Part shown: positions 1 to 5,893 of the stretch, in pieces
Layout of the letters: every line of letters starts with the position of its first letter
Numbering within the stretch: position 1 is the stretch's first letter
Assembly: GCA_031428975.1 (NCBI GenBank)
Contig: JANOYR010000014.1
Location: 1-9,319 of the forward strand
Origin: JAAFIP01 sp031428975
GTDB taxonomy: Bacteria > Pseudomonadota > Gammaproteobacteria > Burkholderiales > Burkholderiaceae_C
Reading direction: 5' to 3'
DNA: 9,319 nt
The notes under the pieces: model-generated
Database searches by the model: none
What the model was told of the DNA's origin: nothing
The model's input: only the letters and a program-made list of their open reading frames with translations
Position numbers and translations under genes: made by a program

Positions 1-64
1 CGTACTGAAGTTGAAAGTCACGCATGGACAGGCCGTTTTGGAATTGGATACGATTCATTGCCAT
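1..64 (-). CDS. IS1595-family transposase, N-terminal fragment cut by the window edge
   Basis: On the minus strand a reading frame opens at 64 and runs off the left edge, giving 21 complete codons that read MAMNRIQFQNGLSMRDFQLQ plus a Tyr. The pattern 'NRIQFQ-GLSM--F---YG' is what I recall as the start of IS1595-family transposases, which continue with a zinc ribbon and then a DDE-type nuclease domain; both would lie outside this window. I chose the ATG at 64-62 over the second one at 58-56 because AAGGA (75-71) lies six bases before it, a good ribosome-binding site. Such enzymes cut and paste their own element. Only the first residues are visible, so completeness of the gene and of the element cannot be judged, and I could not locate its terminal inverted repeat. 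The recognition rests on memory of the family, without alignment. Confidence 0.72.
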   Translation of the reverse strand, partial: MAMNRIQFQNGLSMRDFQLQY

Positions 65-96
65 GGGGAGTCCTTAAAGTAACTGATAATAAATAC

Positions 97-126
97 AGTA
101 TACTCTTGAGTCGCCGTCTGAGGCAA
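97..126 (-). promoter_or_regulatory. Probable sigma-70 promoter of the transposase gene
   Basis: Read on the minus strand, TTGCCT (126-121) is followed after 18 bases by TATACT (102-97), which matches the -10 consensus at five of six positions. Transcription would start near 90 and leave a short leader before the transposase ATG at 64. An eight-base direct repeat, aagtaact, occurs at 77-84 and 125-132, the second copy overlapping the -35 box. Confidence 0.45.
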
Positions 127-286
127 GTAACTAATCAGGAATTTATATGGTTTTATGGTGATGGCAGCGTCAAATCATCAAAGCGTGCTATAAAAAGTAT
201 ATGCGGCAATAAACGTACATTTGTCACAAAATGCAGTTAAATGCATGCTACGCGCGAAAATGTTTCGGAGCGTTCGCACCCCCTTG

Positions 287-306
287 GCGTTACAAGCTGC
301 GTTACA
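287..306 (+). promoter_or_regulatory. Twelve-base-spaced direct repeat upstream of pstS, candidate regulator site
   Basis: The octamer GCGTTACA occurs at 287-294 and again at 299-306, so like faces of the helix are about one turn apart. It ends 30 bases before the pstS start. PhoB sites are also paired direct repeats, but with an 11-base period and a CTGTCAT-like core, so this is not a good PHO box. The rest of 130-336 is AT-rich leader in which I see no convincing gene; TAAAAT at 317-322 is a possible -10 but has no good -35. Confidence 0.25.
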
Positions 307-336
307 CACAATTTTTTAAAATGACTAGGATTTACT

Positions 337-1353
337 ATGCTGACATTACCTGTTCGAATCTTGTTTACTCTACGGCCTAAGCGTTTATTGTCGGTGTTGG
401 CTCTTGCCAGCTGCTGCACCACTTCAGCGTTCGCCCAAGTGCAGGGCGCGGGCTCCACTTTGGCGCGAGATTTGATGGCGGCTTGGGGCAGCCAGTATGG
501 CGCGTCGGTGGGCGGCGTGGCCTATGAGGCCGTTGGATCATCTGCAGGTGTAAGTCGGGCCACCGAACAGAGCGTGGATTTTGGGGTCACCGATGTGGCG
601 ATGACGGCTGTGGCGCTCAAACAAGCGGGGCTCAAGCAATTGCCTTTGGCTGCCACTGCGGTGGTGGTGCTGGTGAATTTGCCCGAACTGGCGGGCAAGC
701 CATTGCGCCTGAATGCTGATATTTTGGCCGATATTTACCAAGGGGTGATTACCCAGTGGAACCACAGCCAAATTGCGGGCAGTAACCCTGGGGTGGTGCT
801 TCCAGCGCGCGCCATTGTGCCGCTATGGCGCTCTGACGGTTCGGGGCAGTCGTATGTGTTTTCCACCTATTTGTCACGTGGCAATGCCAAATGGCGTCGG
901 GTTGTTTCCTCGACTAGCAATCTGCAGTTGCCGGCTGGCAAAGGTGTGCGCGGAGGCCAGGCTCTAGTCGCTGCGGTCAAAGCCACTGCGGGCAGCATTG
1001 GCTACGAAACAGTGGGCGCGGCACGCGCCAGCGGCTTGCAAGTGGCAGAACTGCTGAATGCCAGCGGTAAATTTATTGCGCCTAGCAGCGCATCCGTGGG
1101 CGATGCACTGGCAGGCGCTCGCTGGACCAATGACAACAATGCAGCCGACCTCGACGGTTCGGCTGGCGTTGGCGCTTACCCGATGTCTACCGTCACATAT
1201 GCCTTGATCCCCGCAGTGCCCAAGACCGGACGCAAGCCTGCCAATGCCTTCTTTGCCCAAGCGCTAAGCGCTGGCGATGCGGCGGTGCAAAAAGCTGGGT
1301 TTAATGTGCTTCCAGAAAATGGCAAAACTTTGGCGCAGGCTGCGGCGCGCTGA
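337..1353 (+). CDS. pstS: Exported PstS-type phosphate-binding protein
   Basis: A periplasmic solute-binding protein of 338 residues, close to the usual PstS length, that should bind inorganic phosphate and hand it to an ABC importer. The ligand-site blocks lie in the usual order: GAGST (37-41), GSSAG (67-71), DFGVTD (81-86) and RSDGSG (165-170), then the later block SIGYETVG (220-227). In the last phosphate loop Gln171 follows SG where E. coli PstS has Thr. The N-terminus has basic residues, a hydrophobic run (17-24) and an AFA|Q signal-peptidase I site at 33/34. It also contains LASC at 23-26, which fits a lipobox, so it could instead be a lipoprotein anchored at Cys26. The start is supported by AGGA at 327-330, six bases upstream. 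No pstC, pstA, pstB or phoU is in view: the upstream neighbour is a transposase and the downstream one is convergent moeA. It could be an orphan paralogue with a modified role. Confidence 0.85.
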   Translation: MLTLPVRILFTLRPKRLLSVLALASCCTTSAFAQVQGAGSTLARDLMAAWGSQYGASVGGVAYEAVGSSAGVSRATEQSVDFGVTDVAMTAVALKQAGLKQLPLAATAVVVLVNLPELAGKPLRLNADILADIYQGVITQWNHSQIAGSNPGVVLPARAIVPLWRSDGSGQSYVFSTYLSRGNAKWRRVVSSTSNLQLPAGKGVRGGQALVAAVKATAGSIGYETVGAARASGLQVAELLNASGKFIAPSSASVGDALAGARWTNDNNAADLDGSAGVGAYPMSTVTYALIPAVPKTGRKPANAFFAQALSAGDAAVQKAGFNVLPENGKTLAQAAAR

Positions 1354-1392
1354 ATTTGTAGAAGTTTTGTCGTTGCTTTTGCAGTCGCAGTT

Positions 1393-1423
1393 AAAGGCTT
1401 TCAGCGCCTAAATCAGGCCTTTT
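1393..1423. terminator. Weak terminator-like hairpin between convergent pstS and moeA
   Basis: AAAGGC at 1393-1398 pairs with GCCTTT at 1417-1422, with a loop of 18 bases, and a short T run closes the plus-strand arm. It overlaps the moeA stop codon (1410-1408) and lies 39 bases past the pstS stop, so it could serve both genes. The stem is short and the T tract has only four bases, so this is a tentative call. Confidence 0.28.
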
Positions 1424-2673
1424 AAAACCACGACATCCACGGCATCACCCACCGCCACATTGCCCTGCCCGTGGTGTAACACCATCAGGCAGTTGGCTTG
1501 CACCATCGAGCTCAAGACCCCCGAGCCTTGGTTGCCCGTGGTTTTGACGCTTAAAGTCCCATCGGGCAGGGTGCTTAAGTGGCCGCGCTGGTATTCGGTG
1601 CGGCCCGCTTTTTTGCGAATCGCCTCGGCACTGGTAGCGCGCAGCAGGGGCGGTGCAGGCTCGGCGCTGCCCATCATGCGCAAAAGCGCTGGCCTGACAA
1701 ACGCCAAAAAAGTCACCATCACTGCCACCGGATTGCCCGGCAGGCCAAACAATATGGCGTTGTTGATTCGCCCCACGGCCATGGGTCTGCCCGGGCGCAT
1801 GGCAATCTTCCAAAACGCCACATCGCCCAGCTTTTGCATCATGGCTTTGGTAAAGTCGGCTTCGCCCACGCTCACGCCGCCGCTGGTGATGATGGCATCG
1901 GCTTGCTGTGCAGCGCTGCTAAAAGCCGCCTCAAGCAGGGCAGGCTCGTCGCGCACCACACCCATGTCAATGATCTGCACGCCTAGATGGCGCAGCATGC
2001 CCCACACCGTGTAGCGGTTGCTGTCGTACACAGCGCCTTCGCGCGGTGCATCGCCAAGGCTCAAAATCTCGTCGCCCGTGCTGAAATACGCCACCTTAAG
2101 CGGGCGAAAAACCTGCACTTGGGTAATGTTCAAACTGGCCAGTAGCCCTATGCTGGCGGCGCTCAGGCGCTCACTTTTGCATAGCGAAATGCCGCCTTGC
2201 AGCAGGTCTTCGCCTGCGTGGCGGCGATTGTCACCGGTGGCTAAAACGCCTGCGGGCAGGGTGATTACAGGGCCATTGACTTGCACCATTTCTTGCGGAG
2301 CCACCGTGTCGAGGCCTTCGGGCATCACCGCACCCGTCATGATTTTGACGCACTGCCCCTTGTTGACAACGCCCTGCCACTGCTTGCCCGCCAGCGCTGT
2401 GCCCACCACCTCTAGCTGGCTGGCTGTATTTGCAGACAAATCAGCCCCGCGAAACGCAAAACCATCCATAGCCGAATTGTCGTGCGGTGGCACGCTGATG
2501 GGCGAGACCACATCGCATGCCAACACGCGGCCAAAAGCATCTAGCAGCGCCAGTGTTTCCACTTCTTGTACGGGCGAGACCAATTGGTTCAAAAACACCC
2601 CCACCTGCGCCGCGCTGATGGCCTGCGGGTCATAGCCTTGGAGTTCGAGGCCGATTTGTGCAATGGTTTTCAT
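1408..2673 (-). CDS. moeA: Molybdopterin molybdenumtransferase MoeA
   Basis: A cytoplasmic enzyme of 421 residues, full length for MoeA, that takes adenylated molybdopterin and inserts molybdate to make active molybdenum cofactor. The order of motifs is complete: PPHDNSAMDGFAF (62-74) in the N-terminal region, MTGAVMPEG (112-120) with the conserved Thr and Glu area, then the MoaB/Mog-like domain with FSTGDE (197-202), TSGGVSVGEAD (263-273), MRPGRP (292-297) and GLPGNPVA (310-317), followed by the C-terminal beta barrel domain. No key residue appears lost. It is the last gene of the moaA-mobA-acetyltransferase-moeA run, separated from the preceding gene by 91 bases. No good ribosome-binding site precedes the ATG; the leader there is AT-rich. 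TTGACA at 2708-2703 resembles a -35 box, but no -10 at proper spacing follows, so a private promoter is unproven. Confidence 0.95.
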   Translation of the reverse strand: MKTIAQIGLELQGYDPQAISAAQVGVFLNQLVSPVQEVETLALLDAFGRVLACDVVSPISVPPHDNSAMDGFAFRGADLSANTASQLEVVGTALAGKQWQGVVNKGQCVKIMTGAVMPEGLDTVAPQEMVQVNGPVITLPAGVLATGDNRRHAGEDLLQGGISLCKSERLSAASIGLLASLNITQVQVFRPLKVAYFSTGDEILSLGDAPREGAVYDSNRYTVWGMLRHLGVQIIDMGVVRDEPALLEAAFSSAAQQADAIITSGGVSVGEADFTKAMMQKLGDVAFWKIAMRPGRPMAVGRINNAILFGLPGNPVAVMVTFLAFVRPALLRMMGSAEPAPPLLRATSAEAIRKKAGRTEYQRGHLSTLPDGTLSVKTTGNQGSGVLSSMVQANCLMVLHHGQGNVAVGDAVDVVVLKGLI

Positions 2674-2718
2674 GAATTTAAGGTTTTTAGGGCAGATGTC
2701 ATTGTCAAATGGTCATAG

Positions 2719-2741
2719 TATGCTATTAACAATATAGCATA
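2719..2741. repeat. Perfect 8-bp inverted repeat in the leader of moeA
   Basis: TATGCTAT (2719-2726) and ATAGCATA (2734-2741) are exact reverse complements around the seven-base loop TAACAAT. It sits in the 91-base AT-rich gap between the acetyltransferase stop and the moeA start. No T run follows on the minus strand, so it is a poor rho-independent terminator. It could be an operator, an mRNA processing or stability hairpin, or a copy of a dispersed family repeat. Confidence 0.55.
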
Positions 2742-2764
2742 TAAAAATCAATTGCTGATTACTG

Positions 2765-3274
2765 TCAACGCAGCAACTCTAAGCGCATGGCCATCTTGTC
2801 GTAATACGTATCGCCAATTTTGATGGCCTTGGGGTGCAGGCCATAGTCCGCAAAGCCTGCGCGTTTGTACAGTCGCACAACATGGCGGTTGGATGCGGTG
2901 ACGGTCAGTGTCAATTGCTCAATATTGGTCGATGTCACTGCCAAATGGACACATTGCGCTATTAATTGCCTAGCAATACCTTGCTTTTGTGCATTGGCCG
3001 ATACCATCATGCCCACCACGTTGGCGCGGTGCAGGGTGTGCAGACGGGTTTCGCGTTCAAGGGCTATTGCGCCTACCAAAACAGCCGCATCGTTGAACGC
3101 GCCCAATACAAAACGACCTGATGCAGCATCGCCAAGTCGGCTGGCGTAGGCGCTGGCGGGGGTGTCTTTGCTTGAAGCGTAATCCGACGTGAAAGCCTCT
3201 GGCGCAGAGCGCAGGCTTTCGTCGCGTAAGGCTTTATACGCGGGCAGGTCGGATTCAGTCAACAAGCGAATCAT
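2765..3274 (-). CDS. GNAT-family N-acetyltransferase in the cofactor operon
   Basis: A protein of 169 residues with one GNAT fold. The acetyl-CoA motif A is seen as VVGMMVSANAQKQGIARQLI (86-105), in which QKQGIA (96-101) is the pyrophosphate-binding Q-x-x-G-x-A loop. Motif B follows as NRHVVRLYKRAGF (129-141), where Asn129 and Tyr136 sit at the usual positions. The opening, LTESDLPAYKALRDESL (5-21), is typical of small-molecule or peptide acetyltransferases of this superfamily. Its acceptor cannot be told from sequence. The ATG follows the mobA stop by only five bases, which implies cotranscription and probably translational coupling, since the ribosome-binding site itself is weak. It has no known step in molybdenum cofactor synthesis, so it is either a passenger or a modifier acting in the same physiological setting. 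Confidence 0.88.
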   Translation of the reverse strand: MIRLLTESDLPAYKALRDESLRSAPEAFTSDYASSKDTPASAYASRLGDAASGRFVLGAFNDAAVLVGAIALERETRLHTLHRANVVGMMVSANAQKQGIARQLIAQCVHLAVTSTNIEQLTLTVTASNRHVVRLYKRAGFADYGLHPKAIKIGDTYYDKMAMRLELLR

Positions 3275-3279
3275 GGGCT

Positions 3280-3891
3280 TCAGGCCTGCAATTGCGCCAA
3301 TTGGGCGGCGGTATTGGCATTTTGAAACGCCGCTGCGTCGTCAAACTCCACCACCACGGTTTTGTGCTGCGCCGTCCAAGCGTCAATCTTGCGGCCACCG
3401 CCCTGCATGAAGGCCACCACGGTTTCCATGAGCTCGGCGCGTATCAGGCAAAAAACGGGCTGGGTGCGCATCTGAAGTAAGCCGTCTTGGCCCACTTCGG
3501 GCGCTGCTGCCATGGCAATGTCGGCATCTTCGCGCTCTAGCGCTTCGCACAGGCGTTCGGCCAAATCCAGCGGAAACAGCGGTGTGTCGCAAGGCACGGT
3601 GAGCAAATACGGCGTTTCGCAACGCTCTAAGCCCACTAAAAATCCGCTCAATGGCCCGGCAAAGTTGGCATCGGCATCGGGCCACACGTCTACGCCCATG
3701 CTTTCATAGGCCGCCAAATTGCGGTTGGCATTCACCATGGTTTGCGCAATCAAGCCGCCTTCTTGGATTTGCAGGCGCATCAAAATATGCAGCGCCAGTG
3801 GCACGCCATTAAAGCTTTGCAAGCCTTTGTCAACCCCTCCCATGCGCGAGCCTTTGCCTCCGGCTAGGATGATTGCTGTGATTTTCCCCAT
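3280..3891 (-). CDS. mobA: Molybdenum cofactor guanylyltransferase MobA
   Basis: A cytoplasmic enzyme of 203 residues that joins GMP from GTP to molybdenum cofactor, giving the MGD form used by DMSO-reductase-family enzymes. The nucleotide-binding signature LAGGKGSRMGGVDKGL spans 9-24, the second nucleotide loop with the metal Asp is VPCDTP (99-104), and the C-terminal FQNANT (189-194) is the characteristic MobA ending. The frame is open further upstream to 3999, but the start at 3891 is chosen because MGKITAIILAGG begins exactly at the family N-terminus and lies five bases after the moaA stop. GGGGGA at 3905-3900, inside the last codons of moaA, sits eight bases before this ATG and is the likely ribosome-binding site. 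The stop is five bases ahead of the acetyltransferase start. Confidence 0.94.
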   Translation of the reverse strand: MGKITAIILAGGKGSRMGGVDKGLQSFNGVPLALHILMRLQIQEGGLIAQTMVNANRNLAAYESMGVDVWPDADANFAGPLSGFLVGLERCETPYLLTVPCDTPLFPLDLAERLCEALEREDADIAMAAAPEVGQDGLLQMRTQPVFCLIRAELMETVVAFMQGGGRKIDAWTAQHKTVVVEFDDAAAFQNANTAAQLAQLQA

Positions 3892-3896
3892 ATTTT

Positions 3897-5033
3897 TTAT
3901 CCCCCGATGTAACTCATCTCCACCCGCCGTCCGCCAGTGCCTGTGTCTGCCGCCATGCTGCTGCGCAGCTCCGAGTAGCGGTCGCTGCGGCCTTGCCAAA
4001 TATGGCCAATGGCGCTGGCCAGATCAGCATCGCTGGCGCCTGCGCGAAGGAGGCTGCGCAGGTCGTGGCCTTGCGTGGCAAAAAGACACAAATACAGCTT
4101 GCCCTCGGTAGACAGGCGGGCGCGGTTGCAGTCGCCGCAAAACGCTTGCGTCACGCTGCTGATCATGCCCACCTCGCCTGCGGCTGTGTCGTGTGCACCG
4201 CTGGCATTGGCATAGCCCCAGCGCTCGGCGGTTTCGCCAAGGTTGGTGGCGCTTAGCTGCACCAAGGGCATCTCAGCGTGAATGTGCTGCACCACCTGGG
4301 CGCTGGGCATCACTTCGTTCATGCGCCAGCCATTGGTAGCACCCACGTCCATGTATTCAATAAAACGCAAAGTCACGCCGGTGCCCTTAAAGTGGCGGGC
4401 CATGGGCAAAATCTCTTGCTCATTGGTGCCGCGCTTGACCACCATGTTGACCTTGATATTGCGAAAGCCCACGGCCAGTGCCGCGTCAATGCCCTTGAGT
4501 ACATCGGCCACCGGAAAATCCACGTCGTTCATGGCTCTGAAAACCTTGTCGTCCAGCCCGTCTAGGCTCACCGTCAAGCGCTGCAGGCCTGCATCTTTTA
4601 AGGCGCGGGCTTTGCGGGCTAAAAGCGATGCATTGGTGGTGAGCGTGAGGTCTAGCGGCTGGCCATCAACGGTGCGCAGCGCGGCCAGTTGCTCAATCAG
4701 CAGCTCTAAGTTTTTGCGCAGCAGCGGCTCACCGCCCGTGAGGCGCAGCTTTTGCACGCCGTGCGCTACAAACTGCTTGGCAATGCGGGTGATCTCTTCA
4801 AAGCTTAGGAGCGAGGCATGCGGTAAATAGGCGTAGTCTTTGTCAAACACCTCTTTGGGCATGCAGTAGCTGCAACGAAAATTGCAGCGGTCTGTGACGC
4901 TGATGCGCAAATCGCGCAGCGGGCGGCCAAGGGTGTCGGCCAGCAAACCTGTGGCCGCAATAGGGTGCGCGGGCAGCTTGGCAGAAAAAGCGGCTAAGCG
5001 CTGGTCAATAAGGGGAATAACGCGTTCGGACAT
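3897..5033 (-). CDS. moaA: GTP 3',8-cyclase MoaA, radical SAM enzyme
   Basis: A radical SAM enzyme that with MoaC converts GTP to cyclic pyranopterin phosphate, the first step of molybdenum cofactor synthesis. At 378 residues it is longer than E. coli MoaA because of an N-terminal extension of about 35 residues before the catalytic core, which I recall as common in Comamonadaceae. The radical SAM cluster is CNFRCSYC (Cys50, Cys54, Cys57), SAM binding is seen at LTGGEP (98-103), and the second cluster uses Cys299, Cys302 and Cys316 in FCGDC and LYLCLF. The chain ends in Gly-Gly, the tail required for activity. Residues 132-135 read TTNA where TTNG is usual. Start at 5033: GCAGG lies close upstream but is a weak ribosome-binding site. 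It heads the moaA-mobA-acetyltransferase run; the 76-base gap to vapC shows no clear promoter. Confidence 0.95.
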   Translation of the reverse strand: MSERVIPLIDQRLAAFSAKLPAHPIAATGLLADTLGRPLRDLRISVTDRCNFRCSYCMPKEVFDKDYAYLPHASLLSFEEITRIAKQFVAHGVQKLRLTGGEPLLRKNLELLIEQLAALRTVDGQPLDLTLTTNASLLARKARALKDAGLQRLTVSLDGLDDKVFRAMNDVDFPVADVLKGIDAALAVGFRNIKVNMVVKRGTNEQEILPMARHFKGTGVTLRFIEYMDVGATNGWRMNEVMPSAQVVQHIHAEMPLVQLSATNLGETAERWGYANASGAHDTAAGEVGMISSVTQAFCGDCNRARLSTEGKLYLCLFATQGHDLRSLLRAGASDADLASAIGHIWQGRSDRYSELRSSMAADTGTGGRRVEMSYIGG

Positions 5034-5109
5034 GCCTGCATTATCGGGCTTAGGCGCTCAGTGCGTGGTATGGCTGGGCCAATAGAAGGGTAATCACGGA
5101 GCAGTTTGC

Positions 5110-5502
5110 TTAAATGGCCGAAGCAATGTCAGTTTGCGCAAAATCATCCCCCTTGTACAGCAGGGGCAATCCACGGGATTTGGCCAGCGCGTAGGCGCAG
5201 CAGTCACCAAAATTGAGCGCGGCTTTGTGGCGGCCTTTGCCGTAACTTTCAAATGCTTTTATCGCCGTGATGGACAAAGCGTCATCAAAGGCCACGACCT
5301 CTACCGCAAACGTGTCCAGCAACTGCATGGCGCGGGGGTAGATATTACGGTTGATACCGACAATACCTAATTCGAGCTTGCTGGGGGCCGCCATCAGAAT
5401 ACGCTCGCTTTGCATGAGAATTTGCAGTAGCTTATGCGCATCTGCTTCATCTAAACCAATCGACATGATGGCCGATGTGTCTACAACAATTACACCGCTC
5501 AT
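5110..5502 (-). CDS. vapC: VapC-type PIN-domain toxin
   Basis: A 130-residue PIN-domain protein, the usual size for a VapC ribonuclease toxin that cleaves RNA (often initiator tRNA or the sarcin-ricin loop) when freed from its antitoxin. The acidic metal-binding set is present: Asp8 in VVDTSAI (6-12), Glu44 in APSKLELGIV (39-48), Asp100 in LNFGDCCAYALA (96-107) and Asp119/Asp120 in YKGDDFAQTD (116-125). The subgroup ending 'L-FGDC-AYALAK--G-PLLYKG-DF--TD' is typical of alphaproteobacterial and betaproteobacterial VapC. Its ATG overlaps the stop of the preceding small gene by ATGA, the classic arrangement of a toxin-antitoxin pair. All catalytic residues are kept, so the toxin is probably active. 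Target RNA cannot be predicted. Confidence 0.9.
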   Translation of the reverse strand: MSGVIVVDTSAIMSIGLDEADAHKLLQILMQSERILMAAPSKLELGIVGINRNIYPRAMQLLDTFAVEVVAFDDALSITAIKAFESYGKGRHKAALNFGDCCAYALAKSRGLPLLYKGDDFAQTDIASAI

Positions 5503-5774
5503 GTAGGCAACCCAAACTCGTCGTAGCCTAGTATTTCATCGTCGGTGCGCGGATCGTGAACCATTTCCCGCTTTATCTCGGCCTGAATCTGGCGCACAGC
5601 CGCCAGCTTCTCCTCCACGGTTAATTTGCGCGTTTGCTCAGCCAGTCGCCTGGCGCGGTATTCGTCGAGCACCACAATCACCTGTTTGTTCATGGAACGG
5701 TGGTTGGCAGCGGCATCTGCCCGCAAAAATTCCTGCAAATCTTCGGGCATCTCGCGCAGTGTCATGGCGGCCAT
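5499..5774 (-). CDS. vapB: VapB-type antitoxin
   Basis: A 91-residue protein read just ahead of the VapC-type toxin and overlapping it by four bases. The N-terminal part, MTLREMPEDLQEFLRADA (4-21) followed by NHRSMNKQVIVVLDEY (24-39), has the strand-helix-helix pattern of a ribbon-helix-helix DNA-binding domain. The middle (about 40-70) is charged and probably helical, and the tail DDEILGYDEFGLPT (78-91) resembles the toxin-wrapping ends of VapB antitoxins. It should neutralise the toxin and, with it, repress the shared promoter. The start at 5774 is favoured over Met4 because AGGAG (5785-5781) lies six bases upstream. The exact VapB subtype (FitA-like or Arc-like) is uncertain. Confidence 0.85.
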   Translation of the reverse strand: MAAMTLREMPEDLQEFLRADAAANHRSMNKQVIVVLDEYRARRLAEQTRKLTVEEKLAAVRQIQAEIKREMVHDPRTDDEILGYDEFGLPT

Positions 5775-5797
5775 GGTGTACTCCTGTCAAAATCAAA

Positions 5798-5834
5798 TTG
5801 CATTCATTATGCCATCATGATGAATGCAAAACAA
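5798..5834 (-). promoter_or_regulatory. vapBC promoter embedded in a 10-bp inverted-repeat operator
   Basis: On the minus strand, TTGTTT (5834-5829) and CATAAT (5811-5806) are 17 bases apart and form a plausible sigma-70 promoter; the transcript would begin near 5799, about 25 bases before the antitoxin start. The perfect inverted repeat TTGCATTCAT / ATGAATGCAA (5798-5807 and 5820-5829, spacer of 12) spans the space from the -10 to the -35. A smaller palindrome, CATCATGATG, lies between at 5813-5822. This is what an autoregulatory operator bound by a ribbon-helix-helix antitoxin would look like; binding itself is inferred. Confidence 0.6.
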
Positions 5835-5893
5835 AATCAAGGGGTAAGCACAGCGCCGATACAGGCAAATGCAGCCTAAAGGTACACCTGCGG

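Noticed and set aside
1..240. A plus-strand frame open from the left edge to 240, with a TTG at 58.
   Set aside because: It overlaps the transposase start on the opposite strand, has no ribosome-binding site, and its product is unlike any family I know. A partial gene end cannot be fully excluded without the upstream sequence.
221..240. TTGTCACAAAATGCAG as a PHO box upstream of pstS.
   Set aside because: Only one half-site resembles the PhoB consensus; the second half-site at the 11-base interval is absent.
3892..3999. An upstream extension of mobA by 36 codons.
   Set aside because: It would overlap moaA by 103 bases and precede the nucleotide-binding N-terminus that family members start with. 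The Met at 3891 has better spacing and a G-rich site upstream.
5040..5068. GATAAT at 5045-5040 as a -10 box for moaA.
   Set aside because: No acceptable -35 is found at 16-18 bases, and it would put the transcript start at the ATG itself.
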